A DNA stretch of 64,000 nt from positions 1 through 64,000 of the forward strand of contig MEDY01000087.1 of the NCBI GenBank assembly GCA_001724265.1, written 5' to 3'. Below, piece after piece: positions 1-11,484 of this stretch (positions are counted from its first letter, which is position 1; each line of letters begins with the position of its first letter). Made by a program: the position numbers and the translations under genes. Below the pieces are notes generated by a model. It ran no database searches, was not told the origin of the DNA, and was given only the letters and a program-made list of their open reading frames with translations. Source of the DNA: Rhizaria sp. SCN 62-66. Taxonomy: Eukaryota; Rhizaria, unplaced.

Positions 1-461
1 TTAAAATGTTGTGCACGAACTCAAACACAATTTTACGACATACCTATCAAGATTTCGTCAATAACAGCAAACGGCCCAATTCGCGACCCCCGTGTGACGC
101 AATGCAAAAACGGTGCGGTCCCAAACCTGATGCATGCGATTTCAACGTTTACCATGCCCAATATACCGTGAATACACCATCGTTGTGTTAAAATGTCGCG
201 ATGTATTCAATATAATGACATTCCTATACATTTCCCTCTACTGCTACTCTTTTGCAGTACATGTACAACGCGAAGCCCTTAATAGTACCCCTAGAACTTA
301 AATGGAGCAGCACACACTATTCTGTTTTTGTTACAAACATATACTTTAAAATACATTACTAAGACAAACTCGTACAATCAGCAACGGCAGCAATAAGACC
401 TCACATCTCGAAAGACACGCTGAGACGCGATTGCGAAGTTCGCGCCCGCTTACACGCCCGC
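1..461. other. AT-rich spacer at left edge
   Basis: No convincing gene is visible. The only open frame (bases 6-191, plus strand, 61 codons) has no recognisable domain and lacks the GC-rich codon use of the real genes here. The right part must hold the 3'UTR of the minus-strand gene ending at 462. No AATAAA on the minus strand was seen close to that stop. Confidence 0.6.
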
Positions 462-3400
462 TTAGTAGTCTGCGTAGGCCGTACCTGCGTTCGCCGACCG
501 CGGGTCGTCGTCGTTGGCGTCGTCGAGGTCGATGTCGAGCGGCGAGCTGTACTTGCCCTTCTTGCGGCCGCTGGCGTTGTCGTCATTGCCAGCGGTGAGG
601 TTGAACAGCGGCATGCCTCCGGGGTCGCGACCGCCGGGCGCCGCGAAGGACCCGCGGCGCGAGCCGGGCGCGCTGCCGGAGACTGGCACGCCGCTGCCGA
701 AGCCGCCGCGCGTGACGCCGGCGCCGCCGCGCGTGACGCCGACGCCGCCGCCGCCGAACCCGCTCTTCTGGTCGCCGATGCTGCTGCTGTTGTTGTTGTT
801 GTTGGCCATCGCGACGCCGCCGGAGGCAGTGATGCCGGGCAGCACGCTGCGCGCGGCGGCCTGCGCGGCGGCGAGCGCGGCGGCTTCCTGCTTCTTGGCC
901 TGCGCGCGCGCGCGGCGGGCGATGTACTCAGGGTGCTCGGACATGCAGCGCGCCTCGAAGGCCGAGGCGAAACGCACGGCGTACTTGGCGGGGTCGATAA
1001 ACTCGGACCCAGCCTCCTGGCGGCCCCACCACAGGTCCCATGCCATCTGCGAGTCGAACTCGCCGAAAATGTCAGAGATGGAGAGGTAGTAACAGATGGC
1101 GTCAGGGAACATCTCCTCCTCGATGTCGTCCCAACGCGACGACAGCACGCCGCCCGCCTCGAGCGTCCAGTTGGACGACAGCGCCGTCACGTCGGGCGGG
1201 TAGATGTCCAGAGGCGGCAGCTCGCCCAGAAGGTCGTCGTACCGGTCCTCCTCCTCCTCGGTCATGCGCGCCACATCCTCGTTAAGCACGGTGAACTCGC
1301 GCTCACGGGCACCCAGGCCATAGCGCGCGCCCAGCGAGCGCGGCGCCTCGAGCGTGCCGTCGAGCGTCTTCTTGTCCGTGACGTCCTGGTGCGAGACCGA
1401 GATGGAGACGCGGTAGCCGAAGGCCGACACGCGCGCGAGGAACTGCAGATCGCGTCGCAGCTGCGAGACCATAAGGCGCAGCTGCTGCGGGCGCAGCGCG
1501 AGCTCGAGTTTGTGCTCGTCGGCGTCGGCGTCGTAGTAGACGGGCACGGACTGCTTCGTCAGCGCATCGGGCGCCTTAGCGGGCGGCGTCGCGCCGTTGA
1601 TCTCGTAGCGCCAGTGGACGTAGCGGTCCGTGCTGACCGGGTTGCGGATCACGACCATGTACTTGCCGCTCGGAATGATGGGCGTGCGGATGTGGTACAT
1701 ACCGATGATGCGGATCAGGAACGAATCCGCGCGGTGCTCGGTAATGTGCTCGTAATACTGCCGCATCCACGACGCGAAGAAGCGCGCCTGCTTCTCCGAT
1801 AGCGTCTGCACCCAGAACTGGCCCGTCGACGTTTGCCACATCGTCTTGCGGTCCTTGCCGCGGCCCGAGCCGGCGCCGGTGATTGCACCACCGGGCGCGG
1901 GGAAGCCCGCGGGCCCGCACAGCTCGGCGTCGTCCTCGTCTGTGGTCTGGAGCACCCGCACGAACGTCTCGGCCGTGCCCATCTCGAGCACATACTCGGA
2001 CAGCGGGATGCCCAGGTGGCGCCGCAGCCGCGCGAAGACGGTGGGCGCCAGCTCCTGCAGCACCACCGTCGGCTCGCGGTCCGCGCGCGGACGCAGGTCT
2101 GCGGCGACGGGGGAGAACTTGTCGACGACCGATACAGCGGTAAACTCGTCGCGCGAGGGCTCGCTGTAGTCGCCCATCGAGTCGAGCGCGATCTCGGACG
2201 AGACGGACGACACGCGGACGCCGTACTTAAGGTTGTTGATGAGCTCGAACCAGAGGTGCGCGGGCGTGGTGGGCTCGGGCATGTCTGCGATCTGTTCCTC
2301 GTCCGACCTGCCCATCGTGGCCGTGCGCACGCGCTTCTGCTCGCTGCGGCGCGCCTCCTCGGCCTTGGCCTCCTTCTCTTCCAGGTGCTTGTCGCGGCGG
2401 CGCTGGTCCTGCTGGCGCTCCTTGACCAGCAGCGTCGACAACAGCGGCATCGCGTTGTTGTTCATGCGCTGCGTGATGTCCTGCAGCACCTCGCGCCGCG
2501 CCTCGGCCGCCTGCAGCGCCAGCTCGCCCTTAGCGTCGTCCTGCGCGAACCCGTGCGGGCCCTGGGGCACCATGGCCGCGGGCACGCCGCGCTCGTCGGG
2601 GAACTCGGGCTCGTCGCTCAGGTCGAAGCCGTCCTGGATCAGCTCCGCGGGCGCCGGCTGCAGCGTCCACTCCGCGCTGGGGTTGCTCTCGTTGTAGCTC
2701 TCGGTGGCGCCCGTGATGTAGGCCATGACGGACTTGAGCGCCGTCCACCACTGCTGGCGCTGCTCGTGCGAGTGAGCCTGCAGTGACAGCACCACGGCGC
2801 CGGACCCGCCCAGCCCCTTGGGGTGCGTCTTGATCGTGAAACACAGCTTATCCTCGGCGCCCACGGCGTAGGACTGCGTGCCGGGCTGCGAGCCCTGGAA
2901 CATCTCAGCGACCTGGAGCAGGTGGATGCGGTTCACGGGCGCCGACCGGTTCTCCGCCTGCGCGGCGTCGCACCACGCTAGCACGGGTCCGTTAGCCCAC
3001 ACGCGCACCGACGCCGTCTCCACCACCGCCTTGGGCTTGATCTTGGCCAGCGACGCGCGCGGTGGCCGCACTGTGTGGCGCACGAAGACCTGCCCCTTCG
3101 TGGTGAAGTCGGGCCACATGGCGCGGAGGTCGGCCGTGTCGATGGCGAGCGCGAGCGCGTAGTCGACGCCGTCGAAGTTCTCGGGCGTGGCCTCCTCTTC
3201 GGCGAGCTCGGCCGCCGTCTCGTCAAACAGGGCCTCGGGCGCGGCGTCGAAGGGATCGACCCAGGTCTTGGCGCTCTGTGCAGGGCCGATGTACGGCGGG
3301 TTGGTCTCGAGGTCCTTGAGGACATCGGGGAAGAGCACGTCAGAGATGATGCGCGACGGCAGCAGATGGATGTTCGGGTCACCGCCCGCGCCGAGGGTCG

Positions 3401-3583
3401 GCTCGGGACGCAGCCTAGACAGTGGTGAGCAAGAGCATTGCAATCGAGGAGTGAGCAAAGGTTTACGGGAGAGATATCGACAATGGCAGAGATCAGAGAC
3501 GACAGCCATCGAGGCTGAGCGACGGCAAGGTTGCTGAGGAGTACGTACACGTCAAATGTGTTAGTAAGGGCGCGATGAGACAT
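462..3583 (-). CDS. PH-domain protein with degenerate PIP-kinase (PIPK) fold, probable pseudokinase
   Basis: Two exons, 3583-3549 and 3414-462, joined in phase 2 across a 134-nt GTACGT...CTAG intron, give 995 residues. I chose this start because the donor matches every other intron here and the frames join; a 1015-codon reading from 3509 would translate part of that intron. A PH-like domain (about residues 118-242) ends in the helix around QRQQWWTAL. Residues about 395-840 follow the PIPK order: TVFARLRRHLGI, a Gly-rich loop, YYEHI, FLIRIIGMYHI, KYMVVIRNP, QLRRDLQFL, and ICYYLSISDIFGEF followed by DPAKYAVRF. The catalytic positions differ: the IKT lysine is Gln548 (WVQT), DLKGS reads EINGA, and the aspartate of DYSLL is Gly678. 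The second metal-type aspartate (Asp793) is kept. The inferred role is a phosphoinositide-binding scaffold. The C-terminal 150 residues are low complexity, with a tandem GAGVTRG repeat. Confidence 0.75.
703..744. repeat. Tandem 21-bp duplication in coding sequence
   Basis: Two near-identical 21-bp copies (cgcgtgacgccg core followed by a gccgccg run) lie side by side in the low-complexity C-terminus of the PIPK-like gene. They encode a repeated GVTRGG block. This looks like replication slippage. Confidence 0.6.
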
Positions 3584-4405
3584 GATGCGCTGTGTAGTCG
3601 CGACAGGCTATCAGAGCAACAACGGGCACAGTCGGTGTGGAGTACGACTGGTGAGACGTGAGCCAGAGCTGTCAGTTGACACTGAAGCTAGCGGGCGTTG
3701 CGAGACTGGTGCAAGACCAAGTCGGGTGCTTAGCAATAGTTTGAGCAAGGAATTAGCTTCGTTCAACTGATGTATCTCTATAGACCCTTGTGGGAGTGAT
3801 CGGGTGACCTGTAGAGCGGATGAAAGCAAGTCAACGAGAGCGAGTGCAAACGCGGGTTGAAAAGAAGGGAAGATTGCAAGATAAGGTGAGGTCCGCAAGT
3901 ATTACAAATAAAAATAAGAGTGAGTTACAGTGTGTACTATCTAACGGTCGAGAAACAAGATACATCGATGTTGAGCTGTATGCTTAGCGCATGACCGAAG
4001 AAGGAGCGAAGGAGGAGACGAAAATAGACGAACGTTGGTTCGTAAAAAGTCGCTCCAAAGGGGACCTTCTGGACGATAAATAGCCTGCTCATACGGCTTC
4101 TTTCGAGCGTCAACAATCCACTACTGCTAATGTATCAAATTATTTTGTTGATTTCTTATACCCTTTACAATTCTATCTTTGGCGGACATTTCCTTCCTAA
4201 CCAAACCCAGCTTTCTGTTTCACCTCCTGTCCTATCTCTTTCGTCCTGTTTCCAGGTTCTCTTTCCGCCCCACTCGCGTCCCGCACCTACCACCAGACCC
4301 CCTTACCTCCCACCACGCTGCGTGCCTGGGCGTCTTTTTCCAGCTCCGCGTTGCCGCCCTGCTCCAGACAGACCTCCCCGGCTGTGCAAGCTCCCGCTTC
4401 GAAGG
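3584..4405. promoter_or_regulatory. Divergent intergenic region (PIPK-like / two-pass membrane gene)
   Basis: About 820 bp separate two divergent start codons, so both promoters must lie here. The minus-strand gene has ctacacag six bases before its ATG. The plus-strand side is pyrimidine-rich from about 4200 and open in frame from an upstream ATG at 4130, but that stretch has poor coding character and probably represents 5'UTR. No TATA box or other core element can be assigned with confidence. Confidence 0.45.
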
Positions 4406-5269
4406 ATGTCATCACCGTCTTCCGTTGTCTACCGCGGCACTAGCAACAGCAGTGCCCACGACGCGACCGCCGTGGCCCCCGCGAGCGTCACCGACCGCGC
4501 GGTGTCGTTTTCAGAGTCCAAGCCGTTTAATTGGCGCCGTAACCGCGTCCGCGGCGGCGCCCCTGCGACGGACACTGAGCGTATCATCATGTTCTGCCTT
4601 GTTATGATCTTTTGTGGTGCACTCGTCACTGGTATCATTGGAAGCACTCTGTACATCCTCAAGGTTAATGCCAACGTACGTAAACAACGCCAGTCAATTT
4701 TTTCAATTGTGTTGTTCCGCATTCTCCTCTATCGTTTGATCCTGTGCATGTTTGCGGTGTCTCTTGCTTTTTTTAAAATCATAGCGAATGTAGCTCTCTC
4801 ACTGTCTTCCTTCTATGCTCTTTGTTTTGCATGCTATCCACAGTCGAACCTGCGCGTCACGACGTGCGAAGTTATGTCTGTGCAGCTGGCTGACGACCTG
4901 GTTTGCCAGTTCGAAAAGTGCATCAACACCGAGTGTAAGCTGGAATCGCAGAAGTGCTTCGAGCCCCAGTGGGAGGTCCAGTATGGCGAGGTCGACTCAG
5001 AGGGCGAGGTGCTGCACCGCAAGGTGCGCGCGTGGATCACGGACTCGTCTTTCCGCGACAAGACGGTTGCACTCGGTCGTCTTAAGACGTACGTGCCGGC
5101 CAAGAAGTACAAGTGCAGCTACGACGCCAGCGACGTGGCCAACGTCACTTGGGGCCACGACGACCCGGAGCCGTGGATGATCACCATGATCGTCGCCTGG
5201 TGCGTCATTGGGCTCTTTCTCTGCGCGATGGGCTTTGGCTGGTTCTTCAGCAAGTCCCGCGATGTGTAA
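4406..5269 (+). CDS. Two-pass membrane protein with cysteine-rich loop
   Basis: Exons 4406-4675 and 4844-5269 (intron 168 nt, GTACGT...CACAG, phase 0) encode 231 residues. Transmembrane helices span about residues 60-85 and 202-225. The roughly 115-residue loop between them carries six cysteines (98, 111, 116, 121, 128, 181) and an N-glycosylation sequon at Asn190, so it is probably outside the cell or in the lumen with disulfides. The arrangement (short N-tail, helix, Cys-rich loop, helix, short C-tail) resembles BK-channel beta subunits. The YKCSYDASDVANVTW stretch recalls a motif in many protist two-pass membrane proteins. I cannot assign a family. The start at MSSPSS is preferred over an upstream in-frame ATG at 4130 because the intervening sequence looks non-coding. 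The intron is open in frame. Confidence 0.8.
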   Translation: MSSPSSVVYRGTSNSSAHDATAVAPASVTDRAVSFSESKPFNWRRNRVRGGAPATDTERIIMFCLVMIFCGALVTGIIGSTLYILKVNANVRKQRQSIFSIVLFRILLYRLILCMFAVSLAFFKIIANVALSLSSFYALCFACYPQSNLRVTTCEVMSVQLADDLVCQFEKCINTECKLESQKCFEPQWEVQYGEVDSEGEVLHRKVRAWITDSSFRDKTVALGRLKTYVPAKKYKCSYDASDVANVTWGHDDPEPWMITMIVAWCVIGLFLCAMGFGWFFSKSRDV

Positions 5270-5757
5270 ATTTCAAGCATGCCACGCGCCGCGACAGCTC
5301 ACACACGTCGATGTGGCAAAGATTTATAGATAGGTTTGGTTGGGTATATGTTGACTTGGTAAAATATAATTGTTGTCTCCGTGTAAATTAGTACTTGCAG
5401 TATCTTATATACAATTTTAAAATAAACAAGCGTTTATTTATATAACTTCGTATTCTCGTATGTATTTTGCCAGCGTCTGCTTGCCATGTTTCTGTGGTCT
5501 GAGACGAGGTCACTGGCTCGATCGGCCAACCGCAACTGACCGCGAAAGTTAGGCCGCCCGAAACGAGGTGCCTCTGGGAAGATCAAATTTGCACTAGCGC
5601 ATCAGTAGATTAAAATGCTTTTCAATGTGAAGAAGCAACACATTGTGATTTATCTTATATATTGTTCCCAGTTCGCCCCTCGAAGAATCTGTGTTGCTCA
5701 TGCCTTATCCTTGCTCGGTATCTCTCCCTGGCGTGTGCCGTTTGTGCTTCTTTCCAG
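5270..5757. other. Spacer between membrane-protein and EF-hand genes
   Basis: The left part is the 3'UTR of the two-pass membrane gene, with AATAAA at 5421. Around 5500-5580 is a GC-richer island containing CCAACCG at 5526-5532, probably the promoter or first exon of the EF-hand gene. Just before the EF-hand ATG is a splice-acceptor-like run, tttgtgcttctttccag. Confidence 0.5.
5421..5426 (+). terminator. AATAAA poly(A) signal
   Basis: AATAAA lies about 150 bases after the stop of the two-pass membrane gene in AT-rich sequence, at the expected distance for its 3' end. Confidence 0.6.
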
Positions 5758-8700
5758 ATGTCTTCGCCGCTCGAGGATCTTCGTGCGATCTTGAACAAGC
5801 TCGCCAAGATCGCGACGAAGCTCGACGTTGACTCCCAGGAGGCGTTCCTCCAACTACTGGAGTCTACCCTTCAGCAGTCCTGCGAGACCTTCGGTACGTT
5901 CTCGCGCCCAACCGCTCAAGACTGCTCTCTCGCCCATCTCGAATCTCGCTAGCAACTTGCAACGGCTCTTCTATAACAAATCGACGTGCTGTCAATGAGT
6001 TAGACATATTTTTCTTCTACCTCACCTGCTTTTCAAATCTAACTGTGTTCTGCTTCTGCTTGTATTCTTTTGCCTTTGTGCTCGTCCGTTTGTCCGTTGA
6101 CTCGTCCTCTCTGCCCCTTCGCGATCTCACTTCTATACCACGCACGCCCACCAACGTTTGCGCTTGCCTAACACTTCCCAGACATTGATCCCGAGTCCCT
6201 GATCCCTCCCCCTGCCCCCGAGGCTCTCTCCGTCTCCGATTCCAACGCGGAGGACAACGATGACGATGACGATGACTACGATTCCACCAAGCCTCTCATC
6301 GTGACTCAGAAGCTTCTCAACAACTTCAAGCAGATCGAGATCCTCATTGCCGAGAAGCTCTACCAGCAGGGCAAGGCCTCCTACGACCTCTTTGCGCGCT
6401 TTGACAAGACCAACTCTGGTTCTATCCTCCCCATCGAGTTCCTCGCTGCCGTCACCTCGATCGGCGTCAACGTCTACCCCAAGGAGCTCCGCCTGCTCGC
6501 GTACAAGTTCCCCGCTGAGTCCGACTCCGCCGCCGACGGCGCCATCGACTACGAGACCTTCCTGCAGTACGCCGAGGCCCTCCGCGCACAGCCCCGCTCC
6601 ACGGTCTCCCAGTCCTTCTCCCGCACGCTCGCCGACCGCGCTGCGACCCCCGGCGCCGTCAAGACCGTCGACGCCGCCGCCGCCGCGATGCGCAAGGTGA
6701 AGCTCTCGGTTGAGGCCAAGCTCCAGCTCGGGCTCAAGGCTATGCGTGCGCACATGTACTCGCGCACCGTTGCGCTGCCCACGCTGTTCAAGCAGATCCG
6801 CAGCGACGACCAGGTCGTGTCTGTCGACGTGCTCGCCAAGGAGGTCATCCGCCAGGGCTTTCCCAGCAACTTGCTGACTGACGCCGAGCTCAAGGAGGTT
6901 CTCAGCAAGTGCGCCAGCGCCAAGAACAACACCGCGCTTACTTACAGCGACTTCTTTGCCTTCTTCCAGGGCAAGCAGGAGGCTGACGGCGCCTCTGTGA
7001 GCGCTAAGAAGAAGGACATCATCACCGACCCCACCGTCGTGTCGGCCTTCATCAAGCTCAACTCGCTTCCTCTCCGCGCGCACTTTAAGAGCATTGACGA
7101 GGATCTTGATGGCTTCGTCTCCGTCCAGGAGGTGATCGACGACCTCTGCTCCATGGGCATGCGCGGCGCCCTCAAGCACACCCCCGAGCTCGAGGCGCTT
7201 GTTGCGTCCTACGCCGTCAAGACCCCCGGCAAGCTCCAGTACTCCGACTACGTCCAGTTTGCCAACGCGCGCGTCAACGCGCCCCTGCAGCCCGCGGCGC
7301 CGAAGGAGCTCTCCGTGGAGGTCCCCTCCAGCGCCAGCGCCATCGACCTCGTGCACATCCTGCACGAGCACGGCAACAAGGGTATTTCGTGGGAGTCCGT
7401 CTTCAGCGCCTTCGCTGACGTCAGCAGCTCCATGATCACCGAGGAGGACCTCTGGCATGCTCTCACGTCGACCGGCTTCCAGGTCGCGCGCGAGACCGTG
7501 GCCTCGCTCTTCGCGCTTTTCGACCCCGACGCGGACGCTAAGGCCGACTACAAGGAGATCGCCGTCACGATCCTGTACCCGAACCGCAACCCGCGCATGG
7601 GCGCGTCGCGCAACCGCAAGCAGCCCGGCGGCGAGGACACCGTGCCGCTCGGCACTGGCATTGAGCGCCTGCACGCCGAGTTCCGCCCCCAGACCGCGCC
7701 CAGCAAGGTCTCGGTCAAGAAGTACGCGCACTCGCACAAGTTCGACAACGAGGGCCAGACCGAGGAGGAGGAAGCCACTGCTGCTGCCAAGGTACGTCTT
7801 CAAATCAATATCGACGTCTGTACTTTTCTATTTCTGTTCATATCGGACGTATTACAAGTTCTTTCAATTTCTCACGCTTCTCTGCCATTTTTCTCGTAAT
7901 CCTTTACACAACGTAGGCTGCTCGCGGCGTTCGCCCCGTGAATCTGTCCACCCTCAAGCTGACCGACCCCGTCGCGGGCGACGTCGTGCCCCCGCAGTCC
8001 CTGGGCTCCACCCGCCGCAACACGGAGAAGGGCTCCCAGCAGACCAAGGGCAGCATCGACTTCGGCGGCGACCACGGTGGCGCCCCCGCCCGCGTCGAGC
8101 GCACGCGCATCGCACCCGGCCAGACCTTCCACATCAACGAGGAGCCCGACGAGGTGGTCGCCAACGAGGCCCCCGCGACGTACCGCGCCTCGGACGTGTT
8201 CAACCGCGCCCCTGAGTCCCCTAAGGCCCCGCGCCGCTCCATGCGCGCGCCCCCGACCCCTGGCATGGCCCACAAGTCGGTCGTCTCCTTCAACCAGGTA
8301 CGGCATTTTGCATCATTTGAACATAGTCCACGCTTTATATTGTCATGACATTCCACTTTTGAATTATATGCAGTTCTCACTCACTATTTCTGTTTGCGCC
8401 ATTTATTCAATCTTTTTAGGCTGACACCGAGGAGTACGTACCCCAGCGCGCGCGCGTCGCGCCCCCCGGCGGCCGCTCCTCCGTCCAGATCGGCCACTCA
8501 GACGAAGCTGAGGTGGAGATGCGCGTGACGGGCCACTCCCGCCGCTCCATCGGCTCGATGCCCCAGTCCTCGGTCAGTCTCCGCCATGACGCCTCGAACG
8601 AGGAGTCGGCCGCCATCCCGCTCTGCAACACCACCAAGGGTGCGCGCAAGCACTTTGACGCCAACTCCGCGCGCGGCTCCGTCGACCACCTCGGCGAGGG

Positions 8701-9340
8701 CGCGCAGGTCGCCGACACGCCCTACATCCTGAAGCGTCAGACGCGCGCCAAGGGTGCCAGCGCTCCCTCGTCGCACTCTGCCGAAGACTTCGGCGCTGAT
8801 AGCAACGATGCTCAGGTATGTTCGCATTATTTGTTTGTTACCACTCGTTCACATTTCCTGGTGTATTACATGTTACGATTCAAATCATATCCCTAACATA
8901 TATGTCGTTATAATCTTTTTGTCTTGTTTTGTCTCATTTTGCAGGAGCTCGTGAAGCGCATCGACGCCCTCGTGCTCTCGCCCCGCCCCGCTAAGTCTGC
9001 CGCCCCCGCCGCCGACTCTGAGGAGGACTCGGGCGTGCAGGCTATTTCACTCGACTTTGACGATGCCGAGACCCCCGCCGCGGGCGCCCTCGACTACGAC
9101 CTCATCGCTGAGCTCGCCAAGAACGTCTACGCCTCGGGCAAGGCCAAGAAGGTCTTCTCTGACTGGTCCAAGGGCTCCAACCTCGTCACCAAGGACCACT
9201 TCGCCGACGGCTCCATCTCTTCTGGCGTGCGCTTCTCCGACGACCAGATCGACGTCGTGTTCGAGCATTTCGACAAGGACGGCAAGGGCGCGCTGTCCTT
9301 CAGCGAGTTCATTCGCCTCCTCGCCGCCAAGCAGCAGTAA
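5758..9340 (+). CDS. Multi-EF-hand calcium-binding protein
   Basis: Five coding exons (5758-5893, 6182-7791, 7917-8297, 8420-8815, 8945-9340) encode 972 residues. All joints hold frame and have GTACG or GTATG donors and AG acceptors. Canonical EF-hand loops are DKTNSGSILPIE (near 6400), DEDLDGFVSVQE (near 7105), DPDADAKADYKE (near 7530) and, at the C-terminus, DKDGKGALSFSE (near 9280). Several degenerate hands lie between them, so the protein reads as EF-hand pairs along its length with one acidic stretch (DNDDDDDDYD near 6260). The architecture resembles large EFCAB-type proteins, many of them ciliary, but no specific orthologue is evident. The region between the third and last canonical hands is charged and probably disordered. 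An acceptor-like tttccag touches the ATG. Confidence 0.88.
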
Positions 9341-10192
9341 GCTGTGCGCTGGCGACGTGGATGCACCTGAGACTACTGTCGTGCTGAGAGCTTTATCATT
9401 GCTGCGTTAACGCGATGATCAAGTTCAATGTTGAGTTCTGGTTTGTGGTTTAGTTGCTTTTGTGTTTATTGTTGCTGTTTCATTTTGATTTCACGATGCT
9501 CTGGTCTGCTTGGGGCACAAACAAGTCACATTTTCTTTCTGTTTTCTTGGGGTTCTGTTTTCATGACTCTGCTTTTTTGTTTTATTTTCTCATTGTTTCC
9601 GTGCGTACGTAAGGTTTGGCTATGTTTGTGACGAAGCTGACATGCCTCACACGGTCACACCGTATATCGTGTACATAGCTGTATTTTGTGTACTTATGGG
9701 TAGTTTGTTGCACTGTATCGGACGGTGCGCTCACCATATCACACGTACAACTCAATGCTACGAGCCAAACAAGCATGACTGCTTATATAGTCACTGCTTG
9801 CTTTGCTTTTGTTGTTGCTGGCTATGCCGCAGTATCGGACATTTTCTTCATAGGTTTAACTCTACTTCGTTTTAGTAATACAACTTTACAAACATAAATA
9901 CCACTACATATATGTGCGTACATATTTACATATTATATCAGATTAATTGTAAAATGAAGTATGCATGCTATGTATTCTTTCATATTAGAGATAGGCGATA
10001 AATAAATGCGTTGCTCATTAGGAAAGAGCAGGTGCGCGTGTCAACAATGTGCGGTTCGTTGTTTCATAACTTGACCACATCGATCGCACATGTCACCAAC
10101 AAATCCAATGCTAGCGAGTGTCAAACCTCGCAATATATACGGGCACGATTGTCAAGCTAACGAAACTGAACTGTGAATGTGATTAGTTGCAC
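9341..10192. other. Convergent 3' spacer (EF-hand / FMC1-like)
   Basis: This stretch holds the 3'UTRs of two converging genes. It is T-rich on the plus strand with no coding signal. AATAAA occurs at 10001-10006 but is 660 bases past the EF-hand stop, so it may not be the signal used. No RNA gene was recognised. Confidence 0.5.
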
Positions 10193-10755
10193 TCACTGAG
10201 CGCCCGTGGCGGCGTTGCCCTTGACGCTGTCGATGCTGGCAGGCTTGGAGAGATTCTCCTCACTAAACGCAATCGGCATGTTGAGGCCCACGTAGCCGGC
10301 GACGTTCTTGACCTGGTTGAGTTGGGGCTGTGAAGGGCAAGAGACGGACAGAGCAAGGGATACATGGGATGGAGTGAGGCGTGAGCAAGATGATGGTGTC
10401 GAAAGAATGAGGCCGATGAGTTATACAAGTAAACAGACAGTAACCACATCATGCCATTGCTTATGTCACAATATGCGTTGCTTCGTACCTTGTTGAGGCA
10501 CCATCCGCCGTCGAACATGGCCTCGGCGTGCTTGGTGCTGCTGGTCATCATAGTGATGGCGTCGGCCGCCATGAGGTAGTTGCGCCAAGCGGTCTTACCG
10601 TCTGTCACGGGCTTCTGGTAAAGCTTGCGGAGCTGGTCGACAAAGACCGAGTCAAGGGTGGACTCGCGAGCGCGGATGCCAGTGAGCTTCGGGTTCGAGG
10701 CGCGCACCAGAGAGCGGTACGAAGCCAGCACAAGCTTCTTGGAAGGGCCGGACAT
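10193..10755 (-). CDS. FMC1-like mitochondrial LYR-family protein
   Basis: Exons 10755-10489 and 10327-10193 (intron 161 nt, GTACGA...TCACAG, phase 0) encode 133 residues. The N-terminus has the LYR-type helix LVLASYRSLVRAS. The C-terminal part contains VAGYVGLNMP, which matches the conserved GLVGLKLP-like end of the FMC1/C7orf55 family. FMC1 is a small mitochondrial factor needed in yeast for stable assembly of the F1 ATP synthase. Length and helical content fit. No presequence is obvious, as is common for LYR proteins. The pyrimidine-rich ttttttatag ends three bases before the ATG, suggesting a 5'UTR intron or trans-splice acceptor. Another LYR family remains possible but fits the C-terminus less well. 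Confidence 0.7.
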
Positions 10756-11484
10756 GCTCTATAAAAAACGTAGAAGCATGCGGAAAAAGCATATACACAA
10801 AGGATACATGGGTAATTTGGCTCGTGAGGTTAACTTTGTGGGGGGTTCGAGGTCACTCACGTGCGAAATGGGAGTCTTTGTGATTGTTTCGCGAATGCGA
10901 GAAGTATTTGCTGTTGAGTGGTGGATCTACTGAGGTCTTCACTGATTCACGATTGATTCAGATGCGCACACAGGTGGGATATGCTACGGAAAATACATTC
11001 AGCATTTTTTCACACAAGTGTACAATCCTTGACGTGCGCGTTTGTAGAGCGGTCGCACATGGCTTCTTGCCAGTCGGCGAGGCGATGACACTCTCAGTTT
11101 AGTGGGTTCCTTTGTCAAGATGCCACAGCAGCTAACAGAACATTCGGAAGTTCGTATAAACAATTATGATACAAACCCTCAAGGAAATTAGGAAAATCAC
11201 TGATACATTGTTACATGACGATTAAGTACCGGAGAATAAGAGAAAGCACAAACATCAATCGGAGGCATACCGTGTCGACAAGTTGGCCGGGTACCTAAGC
11301 AGTGCTCCTGACTAGAGAATTGCTAATTGTGTATTATTGTGCGCATTACGCAATAAATAATCGAATCTGAACTGATACATCAACAACTCACACCAATATT
11401 TTTCCACCGCAATCGAAAAAGCACTGAAGTACTTGCGTACGTACTGAGAAACGAATTTGGGTTTACAGCTAACACTAAGAGTAC
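10756..11484. other. Spacer upstream of FMC1-like gene
   Basis: AT-rich DNA without coding signal. It holds the promoter of the FMC1-like gene and the 3'UTR of the EF-1B gene, both on the minus strand. Minus-strand GTAYG donor-like sites occur (for example near 11272 and 11445), so a 5'UTR intron for the FMC1-like gene is possible but unproven. Confidence 0.4.

Noticed and set aside
3415-3509. Start of the PIPK-like gene at 3509 in the long open frame
   Set aside because: That N-terminus is intron sequence by the GTACGT donor at 3548 and CTAG acceptor at 3415; splicing from ATG 3583 keeps frame and fits the genome's intron pattern.
4130-4405. Upstream in-frame extension of the two-pass membrane protein from ATG 4130
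   Set aside because: The extra 92 residues are Pro/Ser/Arg-rich with poor coding character and resemble pyrimidine-rich 5'UTR; MSSPSS at 4406 gives a compact two-helix protein.
6133-7803. 556-codon open frame antisense to the EF-hand gene
   Set aside because: Mirror frame of GC-rich coding sequence; the sense frame has clear EF-hand loops and splice sites, while the antisense translation is a Val/Leu/Gly/Arg repeat with no domain.
10830-10860. tRNA T-arm-like string ggggggttcgaggtc
   Set aside because: No matching acceptor, D or anticodon stems could be built around it on either strand.
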